From the NCBI GenBank assembly GCA_965198325.1, contig CBDAPE010000017.1, positions 62,001-126,000 of the forward strand: DNA of 64,000 nt, in the 5' to 3' direction. Within the stretch, counting starts at the first letter, position 1. Every line of letters starts with the position of its first letter. The translations under genes were made by a program, and so were the position numbers. Shown here piece after piece: positions 16,026 through 26,722 of the stretch. Source of the DNA: CBDAPE01 sp965198325. GTDB lineage: Bacteria; Pseudomonadota; Alphaproteobacteria; UBA828; JAPUJA01. The notes beneath the pieces are model-generated. The model had not been told where the DNA came from and made no database searches. It saw nothing but the letters and a program-made list of their open reading frames with translations.

Positions 16026-17289
16026 CCGACGTGGCGCCTTCGGGCTCGCGTTTGCAGCGGCTCTGTTCGCAGGCGCAGTCTTCGGGAATGGTCTCGCAGA
16101 CGAGCCTCTCGAGAGTCAGCTTGACGATATCGAGCGCGCGCTCGAATCGGAACGCGCCCGAGAGGAGGATTTGGGCCGCGAGGCCCAGACGATTCGCGAC
16201 GAGCTCGACAGCCTGCGTATCGAGCTGGTTGCCGCGGCGGCGACAGCGCAGGCCCGCGAACGATCGATCGACGAACTGGAAGGAACCCTCGAAGCGCTCG
16301 CAGCGGAAGAAGCCGCCAAAGAGGCCGTGCTGACGGCTCACGAGGCCGAGACGATGCGAACGCTCGCCGCCTTGCAGATGCTGAGCCGCCGCCCCGTGGA
16401 AGCGCTCATCGCCCTGCCGGTACCGCTCACCGAGACGATGCGAACGAGTGCGCTGTTAGGTGCCGTGGTGCCGGCGCTCGAGACGGGCGCGCGAACCTTG
16501 CAGCAGGATATCGCGACGCTGGGTGCGCTGCGTGCCGAAATTGCGCGGGAGCGTGCGGCGCTCGGATCGGAAATTGTCGAGCTGGAAAGCGAGCGAGTAA
16601 CTATCGCCGACCTGATTACACGCAAGGATGCACTCTACGCCGTTACCGAGGATGCGCGTCAAACTGCAGGAGCAGAAGCAGCAATCCTGGCCGCGGAGGC
16701 GGGCGATCTGCGGGAATTACTGGAAGAGCTCGAAGCCCGGAGCGTTGCAGCAGCAGCAGATGTCGTAGAGCATGCGCGGGAAGCATCGGAGCGGCTGGAC
16801 GCGCCCGCAGAGGGTGCGGCGGAGCCGGAGCAGATGGCAGTTGCAACGCTCGATATTGCACGGCCGGACGAAATGCGTTCCATGGCGGAAGCGCAGGGTG
16901 ATCTCGTTTTCCCGGTCTCCGGAACGATCGCGACCCGGTATAACCAGACCAGTAGCGCGGGCGTCGCCAGCCGTGGAATCACGATCGAAACCAGGCCAAA
17001 TGCCTTGGTTACAGCGCCATTCGATGGCGTTGTGGTGTTCGCGGGGCCGTTTCGCGGTTACGGGCAACTCTTGATCATCGAACACAGCGAGGGGTATCAT
17101 AGTCTTTTAGCCGGATTGGGGCGCATCGATGGCGTCCTGGGCCAGTGGGTCTTGGCTGGTGAACCGGTTGGTATCATGGAGCGAGAACAGGACGAGGCTC
17201 CCCGGCTCTATGTTGAACTGCGCCGCAATGGGCAACCGGTCAACCCGTTGCGTTGGCTTGCGGCGGCGGACAGGAAAGCTAGTGGATAA
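15994..17289 (+). CDS. envC: EnvC-like murein hydrolase activator with degenerate LytM domain
   Basis: 431 residues. A signal-anchor-like segment (about 13-34) is followed by a long coiled coil rich in Glu/Ala/Arg (about 38-270) and a C-terminal M23/LytM domain (about 305-425). The zinc ligands of active M23 peptidases are missing: the HxxxD site reads SRGITIE, the YxHL site reads SLLAGL and the HxH site reads LYVEL. So it should not cut peptidoglycan but activate amidases at the division septum, as EnvC does. It is followed by ctpA with one base between, a conserved alphaproteobacterial pairing. Confidence 0.88.
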   Translation: MRAKRERPWFNRRGAFGLAFAAALFAGAVFGNGLADEPLESQLDDIERALESERAREEDLGREAQTIRDELDSLRIELVAAAATAQARERSIDELEGTLEALAAEEAAKEAVLTAHEAETMRTLAALQMLSRRPVEALIALPVPLTETMRTSALLGAVVPALETGARTLQQDIATLGALRAEIARERAALGSEIVELESERVTIADLITRKDALYAVTEDARQTAGAEAAILAAEAGDLRELLEELEARSVAAAADVVEHAREASERLDAPAEGAAEPEQMAVATLDIARPDEMRSMAEAQGDLVFPVSGTIATRYNQTSSAGVASRGITIETRPNALVTAPFDGVVVFAGPFRGYGQLLIIEHSEGYHSLLAGLGRIDGVLGQWVLAGEPVGIMEREQDEAPRLYVELRRNGQPVNPLRWLAAADRKASG

Positions 17290-17290
17290 A

Positions 17291-18580
17291 ATGCGCAGAG
17301 TTCTTCCGGCTGCGATCATCGCGGTCGCGTTCCTCGCCGCACCGGCGGTGGCTGTTGCCGATAGTTCCGATACCTATCGGCAGCTCGAGCTGTTCGGCGA
17401 TGTCTTCAAGCGGATTAAGACGGATTACGTTGACGACGTCAGTGACGAGGATCTTATCGAGGCGGCGATCAACGGCATGCTGACGTCGCTTGATCCCCAT
17501 TCCAAATATCTCGATCCCGATGACTTCTCGTATATGCGGATCGAGACCCGGGGCAAGTTCGGCGGGCTCGGCATCGAGGTGACCATGGAAAGCGGCCTTG
17601 TGAAGGTCGTGGCCCCGATCGACGATACGCCGGCGGCTCGGGCGGGCATTCGCTCAGGCGATCTGATCAGCCATCTCGACGGCGAGCCGATCATGGGCCT
17701 GACGCTCGACGAAGCGGTCAACCGGATGCGCGGTGATCCCGATACGGAGCTGCGGCTCACAGTCCTGCGTCAGGGCGAAGAGGCGCCGCTCGAGATCACG
17801 CTGGTGCGCGAGATCATCCAGGTCAATGTCGTACGGTCCCGTCGCGAGGAGGATATCGCCTATTTGCGGGTTACCAAGTTCAACGATGGGACCGACCGGC
17901 AGCTGATCAAGGCGATGGAAGACCTTCAAAAAGAGATCGGCCCCGATCTTCAGGGCGTGATCCTGGACCTGCGTAACAACCCCGGCGGTTTGCTCGATCA
18001 GGCGATCGCGGTGTCCGACGCGTTTCTCGATCATGGCGAGATCGTCTCGACCCGGGGCCGGCGTGACGACAGCGTGCAGCGGTTCAATGCCCGGTCTGGC
18101 GACATCGCAGAAGGCTTGCCGTTGGTCGTGCTGATCAATGGCGGTTCGGCGTCGGCCTCGGAGATCGTGGCGGGCGCTTTGCAGGACCATCGCCGCGCGT
18201 TGATCCTTGGCACCCAGTCGTTTGGCAAAGCCTCGGTACAGACCGTCATTCCGCTCGCCGATCAGGGGGCGATGCGGTTGACGACGGCGCGTTACTACAC
18301 GCCGTCGGGACGGTTGATACAGGCTACGGGCATCGTTCCCGATATTGAGGTTTATCAGGCTCGGATCGAATCCATCGATGCTGCCCAGCGTTCTCGCGAG
18401 GCCGATCTGCCGCGCCATCTTCTGGGTGACGACGAAGATCCCGGAGACGAAATCGAAATGAACCAGGACGTCGAGGCCGAGGCCATCGGTCGAAGCGACG
18501 AGGCGCTCCAGGATTATCAACTGACCCGGGCGCTCGATCTGCTACGAGGCCTGACTTTGCTGTCGAGCAAGGCGGACTAG
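17291..18580 (+). CDS. ctpA: C-terminal processing peptidase (S41A)
   Basis: 429 residues, periplasmic. The signal peptide is LPAAIIAVAFLAAPAVAVA. The PDZ domain spans about 95-175 (GGLGIEVTMESGLVKVV, ARAGIRSGDLI). The protease core has the nucleophile Ser in INGGSASASEIVAGAL and the Lys in TQSFGKASVQT, the Ser-Lys dyad of tail-specific proteases. It trims C-termini of envelope proteins. ATG 17291 is preferred over GTG 17282 three codons earlier because it gives the cleaner signal peptide. Confidence 0.95.
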   Translation: MRRVLPAAIIAVAFLAAPAVAVADSSDTYRQLELFGDVFKRIKTDYVDDVSDEDLIEAAINGMLTSLDPHSKYLDPDDFSYMRIETRGKFGGLGIEVTMESGLVKVVAPIDDTPAARAGIRSGDLISHLDGEPIMGLTLDEAVNRMRGDPDTELRLTVLRQGEEAPLEITLVREIIQVNVVRSRREEDIAYLRVTKFNDGTDRQLIKAMEDLQKEIGPDLQGVILDLRNNPGGLLDQAIAVSDAFLDHGEIVSTRGRRDDSVQRFNARSGDIAEGLPLVVLINGGSASASEIVAGALQDHRRALILGTQSFGKASVQTVIPLADQGAMRLTTARYYTPSGRLIQATGIVPDIEVYQARIESIDAAQRSREADLPRHLLGDDEDPGDEIEMNQDVEAEAIGRSDEALQDYQLTRALDLLRGLTLLSSKAD

Positions 18581-18619
18581 CCGCCGTCTCGCGCCGCAGT
18601 TCGCCAACCGGAGCGAAAA

Positions 18620-20077
18620 TTGGCCCCACCGACCAAGCGTGGCCAGCCGGAAAAACTCGGGGTAAACCCGTTCGTTATCGTGGTGGCGCTTGTCGTCGCC
18701 GTGCTGGGCGGCGTTTTCATCTGGATGGCCGTGGAAGCCCAAGACCAGGGCCCCCGGCTCGGCTCGTCCGAACCCGTGCCGGTCCATACCGTCAAGGCCG
18801 GGGAGGAGTCGAGCCTCGCCAAGACCGAAACCCGGACGGCAGAGGCCGAAGCTGAAGCCAAAGCAGAAGCAGAGGCAGAAGCAGAAGCAGAGGCAGAAGA
18901 AGCGGCGGCGGTCGTCACTGAAACTGAGATGCCGCCGGAGACCGACTCGCCCGACCGTTCAGCTGAGGACTCAGGTGATCTCCAAGATCCCTCAGACGGG
19001 ACGGGTGAACCCGGATCGATCGACCTTCTGGCATTGGAGCCAGTTGAGGACGTCGCCGGGGGGACGGGGACATCGGTTGAAGGCCGGGATTTGGCGACGG
19101 CCGGCGAAACTGAAGCGGGCGACGACGACAGCACACCGTCCGTCGAGATCTCGCTCAGCGAAATTCTGGAAAACGCCCACCTGGCCGCTGCCGAAGGTGG
19201 CGGGGGAGAGGCAAGTGGGCTCGAGACGAGCGACGAGGCGCTGGCCGCTTTGGAGGTGCCGCAGGTCAGCGGACCCGTGCCGGCGTCGCCCGACGCGGCG
19301 CTGCTCGAGGCGACGCCGAGCGGCGAGCTACCGATTATTGCCGAGGATGGCCGCGAGGCCTGGCAGGTCTATGCCCGGCCCTTTCCGCTCGACGACCCGC
19401 GGCCGCGAATCGCAATCGTTCTCACCGGCTTGGGTTTGAGCCAGGCAGCGACCCACGCGGCGATCAAGCTGCCTGGCGCGGTGACCCTGTCGTTCGCGCC
19501 CTATGCCGCCAACCTGCTCGAATGGACGACGCGGGCCCGGGCCGCGGGTCACGAAGTGATGCTGGATTTGCCTATGGAACCGGTCAACTACCCGACCGAC
19601 GACCCCGGACCCCACACGCTGCTGACCTCGCTCAACCCGTCGGACAACGTGGCACGCCTCGAGTGGCTGCTCGGGAGGTATTCCGGATACGTCGGCGTCA
19701 TCGACCAGATGGGGTCAAAGTTTGCTCGCTCGGACGAGGCCCTGCGGCCCGTGTTGGGCGCGCTCAAAAACCGGGGCCTGTTGGTGCTCGACAGCCGGGC
19801 GACGCCCGAGAGCCGGGTGTTCAGTCTCGCCCGGCAAATCGACGTCGCGAGCGCCGCGAACGACAGTTTTCTCGACGATCTGGCGTCGCGAGACGCGATC
19901 GACGGTCACTTGGCAGATCTCGAGCAGCTGGCGCGGGCTTCGGGCTATGCCATCGGCGTGGGCCGGCCGTATCCGGTCACTATCGAACGAATCGGCGCAT
20001 GGCTCTCGGGCCTGGAGGTGCGGAGAATCGCCATTGCTCCGGTCAGCGCCATTGCGAACCGACAGGCGGTCGAATGA
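18620..20077 (+). CDS. Divergent polysaccharide deacetylase (YibQ family)
   Basis: 485 residues. There is one membrane helix (VIVVALVVAVLGGVFIWMAV, about 19-38), then a low-complexity periplasmic linker of about 200 residues containing an Ala/Glu repeat tract (about 74-95), then a DUF610-type polysaccharide deacetylase domain (about 255-480) with RIAIVLTGLGLS, HEVMLDLPMEP and YVGVIDQMGSKF. YibQ proteins share the deacetylase fold, but their activity is unproven. The gene follows envC and ctpA as in other alphaproteobacteria, pointing to envelope or division work. The start is TTG 18620; the stop overlaps the rppH start (ATGA). Confidence 0.87.
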   Translation: MAPPTKRGQPEKLGVNPFVIVVALVVAVLGGVFIWMAVEAQDQGPRLGSSEPVPVHTVKAGEESSLAKTETRTAEAEAEAKAEAEAEAEAEAEEAAAVVTETEMPPETDSPDRSAEDSGDLQDPSDGTGEPGSIDLLALEPVEDVAGGTGTSVEGRDLATAGETEAGDDDSTPSVEISLSEILENAHLAAAEGGGGEASGLETSDEALAALEVPQVSGPVPASPDAALLEATPSGELPIIAEDGREAWQVYARPFPLDDPRPRIAIVLTGLGLSQAATHAAIKLPGAVTLSFAPYAANLLEWTTRARAAGHEVMLDLPMEPVNYPTDDPGPHTLLTSLNPSDNVARLEWLLGRYSGYVGVIDQMGSKFARSDEALRPVLGALKNRGLLVLDSRATPESRVFSLARQIDVASAANDSFLDDLASRDAIDGHLADLEQLARASGYAIGVGRPYPVTIERIGAWLSGLEVRRIAIAPVSAIANRQAVE

Positions 20078-20568
20078 CCGTGCCGGATCCGTCGGCACTG
20101 CCCTACCGGCCCTGCGTCGGCGTCATGCTGTTCAGTCGCGAAGGCGACGTCTTCGTGGGTCAGCGCATCGACGCCGTCCAGGAAGCTTGGCAGATGCCCC
20201 AGGGCGGTATCGACCCCGGCGAGGAGCCGCTTTCGACAGCCTATCGGGAACTCGCCGAGGAGACCGGTATCCGTAATGTGGAGCTGCTGGCCGAGAGCCG
20301 GGAATGGCTAAGCTACGACCTGCCCGATGGCTTGATCGGCAAGGTCTGGAAGGGGCGGTACCGTGGGCAGCGCCAGAAATGGTTTGCCATGCGCTTCTTG
20401 GGCGAGGACCGCGAGATCGACATCGCGACGGCGCACCCGGAATTCTCGGCCTGGCGCTGGTCGGCCATCGACGAGCTCGCACACTATATCGTGCCCTTCA
20501 AGCGGACGCTCTACGAGGCGGTGATCGCGGAATTTCGCCACCTGGCGGTGGCCGGCGACGGCGGCTAG
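20074..20568 (+). CDS. rppH: RNA pyrophosphohydrolase (Nudix)
   Basis: 164 residues. The Nudix box GGIDPGEEPLSTAYRELAEE followed by TG matches GX5EX7REUXEEXGU; AWQMPQGG and KWFAMRF are typical of RppH/IalA. It removes pyrophosphate from 5' ends of mRNA (or hydrolyses dinucleoside polyphosphates), opening transcripts to RNase E. ATG 20074 overlaps the yibQ-type gene stop. Confidence 0.94.
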   Translation: MTVPDPSALPYRPCVGVMLFSREGDVFVGQRIDAVQEAWQMPQGGIDPGEEPLSTAYRELAEETGIRNVELLAESREWLSYDLPDGLIGKVWKGRYRGQRQKWFAMRFLGEDREIDIATAHPEFSAWRWSAIDELAHYIVPFKRTLYEAVIAEFRHLAVAGDGG

Positions 20569-20599
20569 GGCTGCGCAGGCCACATTGCCGGGCTCTATG

Positions 20600-21418
20600 T
20601 CAGGCGACGGCTTGTTCGAATTGACGCACGCGGGTCTTGAACAACCACCAGGCAATGCGGGTGAGCACCCGGCCCAAGGGACTCTGGGGACGCAGGCCCA
20701 TGGATTTCAACGCCATGCCGAAGCCCCGCTGGACATGGCGGAATTGATAGTGGGGCAGGGTGTTGCCGCCGTAGGCCTGGATCGCCCGCTTGCGATCGTA
20801 AGGCCCGCTCAGTCGGGCGCCGCAGTAATAGGCGTAGGCGAGCTCGTCGTCCTCGGCTTCCAAAAACCGGCAGAGCGCGATTCTGGCGCGCGTGAAAACG
20901 CTCAGGCGCTCCGCGCTCTGGTAGCGCTTCATGTTGTCGTAGAATAGCTTGTAGTGGCGGAACTCGTCGCCCGCGATGCGATGGCAGAGTGCCTTGAACA
21001 CGGGCTCGTCGATGGCGTCGCGGAGCGCGCTGTAATAGGCCGATGTGCCCACTTCGACGATGCAGCGCGCGATCAGCTCACGGGCGCGCGAGCCGCGCAC
21101 GGATTCGGTTGCAACGAGCGGCAGTGTGTGACCCTCGGCAAAGCGCCTGAAGGTGTCGTCGAAATCGAAGTCAGGATCGGCGATCTCCGCATAACGGCGC
21201 AGCGCGTCGCCGTGCTGGACTTCTTCCCTAGCCCAGACCGTCACGGCCGCGCAGAACTCCGGATCGTCGTGGAACACCGCCTGCAAATAGGCCGCATAGT
21301 CGCCGCTCTGGCGCTCGACGATGCTCGCCGCCTTGACGACGTTGATCATCCGCTCATCGATCTTCGATCGATCGAACTCATCCCAGGGAATATCGTCGAG
21401 TGTCCAATGGCCCATCAT
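20600..21418 (-). CDS. Ferritin-like diiron protein
   Basis: 272 residues. A four-helix ferritin-like fold is suggested by two ExxH motifs: REEVQHG (about 66-72) and DEFRHYK (about 155-161), with further Glu residues upstream of each. These are metal ligands of diiron oxidase/desaturase-like proteins. The substrate is unknown; related Rhodospirillales proteins are annotated only as ferritin-like. ATG 21418 is chosen because GGGGGCG precedes it, and the longer frame to 21511 adds an unlikely Arg/Gly stretch. The C-terminal third is basic with a possible amphipathic helix. It is convergent with rppH. Confidence 0.75.
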   Translation of the reverse strand: MMGHWTLDDIPWDEFDRSKIDERMINVVKAASIVERQSGDYAAYLQAVFHDDPEFCAAVTVWAREEVQHGDALRRYAEIADPDFDFDDTFRRFAEGHTLPLVATESVRGSRARELIARCIVEVGTSAYYSALRDAIDEPVFKALCHRIAGDEFRHYKLFYDNMKRYQSAERLSVFTRARIALCRFLEAEDDELAYAYYCGARLSGPYDRKRAIQAYGGNTLPHYQFRHVQRGFGMALKSMGLRPQSPLGRVLTRIAWWLFKTRVRQFEQAVA

Positions 21419-21476
21419 CGCCCCCACAACGCCTACATCGTGGCCCCATGGTCCTCCGGAGCGGTCATGCCGGATA

Positions 21477-21482
21477 ATTATA
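21477..21482 (-). promoter_or_regulatory. Candidate -10 box for the ferritin-like gene
   Basis: On the minus strand TATAAT sits 59 bases before the ATG in an AT-rich patch unlike its surroundings. No good -35 is seen at 16-18 bp (only T-rich sequence), so the promoter may need an activator. Confidence 0.4.
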
Positions 21483-21595
21483 ACCAAACCGCGGCGGCGG
21501 GAAAAACCCAAAATATTAGAGGCAAATCAAAAGGTTGAAGTAAAATCCGGGGTGCGATTGCCGGCCAGGGGCCGCAGGGCAAGGCGAGTCGGGGC

Positions 21596-22006
21596 TTAGC
21601 CGAGTGCCTCGAGCAGAAGCGTGGCGATCTCGATATCGTGTTCCGCCTGTTCCCGCTCGACGTCGTCGGCCGCGTCCTTGAGGTCGATTTCGGCGTGGCG
21701 CAGCCGGTCTTCCGCGTCCGCGCGGTCGATCTCGTCGAGCGCGATCGCCTGTTCGGCCAACACCGTACAGCCTTCGAAATTGACCTCGGCAAAGCCGCCG
21801 GCGACGAAAATTCGGCTCTCGATCTTGCCGTCCTGGTAGACGTCGATAACGCCGGGGCGAACCGACGAGATGAGCGGGCTATGCTGGGGCAACACGCCGA
21901 AATCGCCCTCGCGGCCGGGCACGACGACCATCTCGACCTCCGCCGAGAGGATCAGGCGCTCGGGCGAGGCGAGCTCGAAGACAAGTTTGTCCGGTGCGTC
22001 AGCCAT
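21596..22006 (-). CDS. atpC: ATP synthase epsilon subunit
   Basis: 136 residues. The beta-sandwich domain has VVVPGREGDFGVLPQHSPLI and FVAGGFAEV; a helical C-terminal hairpin is Glu/Asp-rich. It links the F1 rotor to the c-ring and can inhibit ATP hydrolysis. Last gene of atpHAGDC, 6 bp after atpD. Confidence 0.96.
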   Translation of the reverse strand: MADAPDKLVFELASPERLILSAEVEMVVVPGREGDFGVLPQHSPLISSVRPGVIDVYQDGKIESRIFVAGGFAEVNFEGCTVLAEQAIALDEIDRADAEDRLRHAEIDLKDAADDVEREQAEHDIEIATLLLEALG

Positions 22007-22012
22007 GGCCCG

Positions 22013-23446
<1,434 letters not shown>

Positions 23447-23495
23447 CTTCCTGCTCCCGTTGGGGCTCGTCTCACCGCCCCGTTGAAACCTGTCG

Positions 23496-24395
23496 CTACA
23501 CTGCTTCGGCGCCCGAGATGATCTCGATCAGCTCGGTGGTAATCGCCGCCTGGCGCGTGCGGTTGTACTGCAAATTCAACTTGTCGATCATATCGCCGGC
23601 GTTGCGCGTCGCGTTGTCCATCGCGCTCATGCGCGCACCCTGCTCGCTTGCCGCGTTCTCGAGGAGCGCGTGGAGAATCTGAACCGTCAGGTTGCTTGGC
23701 AGCAGCTCGGCGAGAATGTCCGCTTCTTCCGGCTCGAACTCGTAAATCGCACCGCCCAGATCCGGCCCGGCATCGTTCGCCGCGCTCTCGATCGCTTCGG
23801 GCGCAGCGAAGGGGATGAGCTGCTGAAAGGTGATGATCTGGGAAATCACGTTCTTGAACCTGTTGTAGACAACGGTGCAGACGTCGAACTCGCCCGCCTC
23901 GAACATCTCGGCCACCCGCTCGGCGACCGCCTTGGCGTCCGCCATCAGGGAGCGCTCGCGCCCCAACCCCTCGACGTGCTCGACGATCAGGTCACCGAAT
24001 TCCCGGCGCAGCTGGTCGCGTCCCTTGCGCCCGACGCAGAACAGCTTGACGGACTTGCCGTCCTTGCGAAGCGCGGCGATGCGGATGCGCACGGCGCGTA
24101 CGATCGAGCTGTTGAAGCCGCCGCACAGGCCGCGATCGGCGGTCGCGACGATGATCAGGTGGGTGGCGTCCGAGCCCGTTCCGACGAGCATGGGGGAAAC
24201 GTCCTCGCGGCCGGCGAGGCTGCCGCCGACCGAGCGGAGCATGCGCTCCATCCGCTCGGCGTAGGGCCGGGCAGCTTCGGCATTCTCCTGGGCACGGCGC
24301 AGCTTCGAGGCCGCGACCATCTTCATCGCCGATGTGATCTTCTGCGTCTGGCGGACGCTGTTGATGCGGATCCGGAGATCCTTGAGATTGGCCAT
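23496..24395 (-). CDS. atpG: ATP synthase gamma subunit
   Basis: 299 residues, the central rotor stalk. The N-terminal coiled coil is MANLKDLRIRINSVRQTQKI; the DRGLCGGFN motif and the C-terminal helix (MDNATRNAGDMIDKL, YNRTRQAAITTELIEI) are conserved. It lies between atpA and atpD as in standard F1 operons. Ends with TAG. Confidence 0.98.
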   Translation of the reverse strand: MANLKDLRIRINSVRQTQKITSAMKMVAASKLRRAQENAEAARPYAERMERMLRSVGGSLAGREDVSPMLVGTGSDATHLIIVATADRGLCGGFNSSIVRAVRIRIAALRKDGKSVKLFCVGRKGRDQLRREFGDLIVEHVEGLGRERSLMADAKAVAERVAEMFEAGEFDVCTVVYNRFKNVISQIITFQQLIPFAAPEAIESAANDAGPDLGGAIYEFEPEEADILAELLPSNLTVQILHALLENAASEQGARMSAMDNATRNAGDMIDKLNLQYNRTRQAAITTELIEIISGAEAV

Positions 24396-24441
24396 GCCGC
24401 GCGGTTCGTCCTCGCTATTCCGCTCTCGCCCGGTTTACGTC

Positions 24442-25971
24442 TTACGCGAACGCTTTGGCAAAGCCCGAGGCGATGTCCTCGAGCTTGGCGTCGGTCTCGT
24501 CGGACAGGGCGCCCGCGTCGCGGATGTCGGCCAGGAGATCGCCGTGCTTGCTGCGTATCTCGTCGAGAAACGAAGCCTCAAAGCGGGTCACGTCGGTCAC
24601 CGCGATGCCATCGAGATGGCCGCGCACGCCAAGGAACATCGAGGCGACCTGCTCTTCCATGGGAAGCGGGCTGAATTGATCCTGCTTCAAGAGCTCGGTC
24701 AGCCGTGCGCCGCGATTGAGCAGGCGCTGAGTCGCGGCGTCGAGATCCTGGCCGAACTGTGCGAAGGCCGCCATCTCGCGGTACTGGGCCAGCTCGAGTT
24801 TGATCTTGCCGGCGACTTGCTTCATCGCCTTGGTCTGCGCCGCCGAGCCAACCCGGCTCACCGAGAGACCCACATTCACCGCCGGCCGAATGCCTTGATA
24901 AAACAGGTCGCTCTCCAGGAAAATTTGGCCGTCGGTAATCGAGATGACGTTGGTGGGAATGTAGGCGGAAACGTCCCCGGCCTGCGTCTCGATAATCGGC
25001 AATGCGGTGAGCGAGCCGGCTCCGCTATCGTCGTTCATCTTGGCGGCTCGCTCGAGCAGGCGCGAATGGAGGTAGAAGACGTCGCCCGGATAGGCCTCAC
25101 GGCCTGGCGGGCGGCGAAGCAGCAGCGACATCTGACGGTAGGAGACGGCCTGCTTCGACAGATCGTCGTAGATGATCAGCGCGTGCATGGCGTTGTCACG
25201 AAAATACTCGCCGATGGTGCAGCCGGCGTAGGGGGCCAGGAACTGCAGCGGTGCCGGCTCGGACGCGGTGGCCGAGACGATCACGGTGTAGTCGAGCGCG
25301 CCGTTTTCCTCGAGCGTCTTGACAATCTGCGCCACGGTCGAACGCTTCTGGCCCACTGCGACGTAAATGCAGTAGAGCTTCTTGCTCTCGTCATCACCTG
25401 CGTTGATGTCTTTCTGGTTGATGATGGTGTCGATGGCGACGGCGGTCTTGCCGGTCTGACGGTCACCGATGATCAGTTCTCGTTGCCCGCGTCCGATCGG
25501 GATCAGCGAGTCGAGTGCTTTAATCCCGGTCTGGACTGGCTCGTGGACCGATTTCCGCAAAATCACGCCCGGTGCCTTGACCTCGACGAGGCGCCGCTCC
25601 GCCGACTCAACGGGGCCTTTGCCATCGATCGGATCGCCCAGCGGGTCGATAACGCGGCCCAGCAGACCCTTGCCCACGGGCACGTCGACGATTGCACTGG
25701 TACGCTTGACGGTATCGCCTTCCTTGATGTCGCGGTCTTCGCCGAAGATCACGACGCCGACATTATCTTCCTCGAGATTGAGCGCCATGCCGCGAATCCC
25801 GCCCGGGAATTCGACCATCTCACCGGCCTGGACGTTATCCAGCCCGTACACGCGGGCAATGCCGTCGCCGACCGAGAGCACCTGCCCGACTTCGGCGACG
25901 TCCGCCTCAGTGCCAAAATTGGCGATCTGCTCCTTGAGGATGGCGGAAATCTCAGCGGCCTGGATATCCAT
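24442..25971 (-). CDS. atpA: ATP synthase alpha subunit
   Basis: 509 residues, the non-catalytic nucleotide-binding F1 subunit. The P-loop is GDRQTGKT; ARVYGLDNVQAGEMVEFPGG and the QMSLLLRRPPGREAYPGDVF signature are present, as is the conserved Arg-finger region SVSRVGSAAQTKAMK. Its ATG overlaps the atpH stop. Confidence 0.98.
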   Translation of the reverse strand: MDIQAAEISAILKEQIANFGTEADVAEVGQVLSVGDGIARVYGLDNVQAGEMVEFPGGIRGMALNLEEDNVGVVIFGEDRDIKEGDTVKRTSAIVDVPVGKGLLGRVIDPLGDPIDGKGPVESAERRLVEVKAPGVILRKSVHEPVQTGIKALDSLIPIGRGQRELIIGDRQTGKTAVAIDTIINQKDINAGDDESKKLYCIYVAVGQKRSTVAQIVKTLEENGALDYTVIVSATASEPAPLQFLAPYAGCTIGEYFRDNAMHALIIYDDLSKQAVSYRQMSLLLRRPPGREAYPGDVFYLHSRLLERAAKMNDDSGAGSLTALPIIETQAGDVSAYIPTNVISITDGQIFLESDLFYQGIRPAVNVGLSVSRVGSAAQTKAMKQVAGKIKLELAQYREMAAFAQFGQDLDAATQRLLNRGARLTELLKQDQFSPLPMEEQVASMFLGVRGHLDGIAVTDVTRFEASFLDEIRSKHGDLLADIRDAGALSDETDAKLEDIASGFAKAFA

Positions 25972-26531
25972 TAGGCTACCTCTTTCATCGCAAGCTGTAG
26001 GTTTTGCAGTTTCGTGCGGATCGAGCCATCCATCATGCGCGATCCGACGCGCACGACGAGACCGCCGATAAGGTCGTCATCGACCTTCACGTCGACACTG
26101 ACGTCTCGACCCACAGAGTCCTTGATCGCCTTCGTGATTGCCTCGAGCTGCGTGGCCTTTAGCGGCTGAGCGGAAACCATTTCGGCGGTGACCTCACCGC
26201 GATGGGCGGCAAGCTTTGCTCGGAAGGCGCGAACGATGGTGGAAAGGGCGAACAGGCGGCGCTTCTGGGAGAGCAGGCCAATGAACCGGCGGGTCAGATC
26301 GCTTGCCCCAGCTCGCTCGAGGATGACATCCATTGACCGGCCCTGATCAGTGCGGGAAATCACCGGACTGCGCACAAGGCGGTTCAGATCTTCGGCTTCG
26401 GCAAGCAGCGTGGCCAAATGATCGAGATCGCCCTCGACGACATCGAGCTCACGGCTCTCTTCGGCCAGTTCGAACAGCGCGGCCGCATAGCGACCCGCGA
26501 GTCCGCCCGCTCCTACAGTTTCCGCAGCCAC
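25971..26531 (-). CDS. atpH: ATP synthase delta subunit
   Basis: 186 residues from GTG 26531. It forms the peripheral-stalk cap of F1. LAGRYAAALFELAEE at the start, and IGGLVVRVGSRMMDGSIRTKL at the end, are AtpH signatures. There is no ATG nearby; TTG 26579 or a longer frame to 26645 are possible, but GTG 26531 gives the family length and N-terminus. The first gene of the operon; F0 genes are not in the window, as usual for alphaproteobacteria. Confidence 0.92.
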   Translation of the reverse strand: MAAETVGAGGLAGRYAAALFELAEESRELDVVEGDLDHLATLLAEAEDLNRLVRSPVISRTDQGRSMDVILERAGASDLTRRFIGLLSQKRRLFALSTIVRAFRAKLAAHRGEVTAEMVSAQPLKATQLEAITKAIKDSVGRDVSVDVKVDDDLIGGLVVRVGSRMMDGSIRTKLQNLQLAMKEVA

Positions 26532-26722
26532 CTTGAAGGGCCCCGCATCGTCGGAAGAAATCCCTGATTCAGAAACCAAAACGAGCGGTGCGACCCACCT
26601 GAAACCGAGCCCGCCCCGCCCGCGAAGGCAGGCGTTTGGTAACACACTCCCAGAGGGGTTGCAAGCCGACTCAAGACGCCTTGAACCGGGGTCCCGGTTT
26701 AGGCTTCAAAAGACTGATATCA

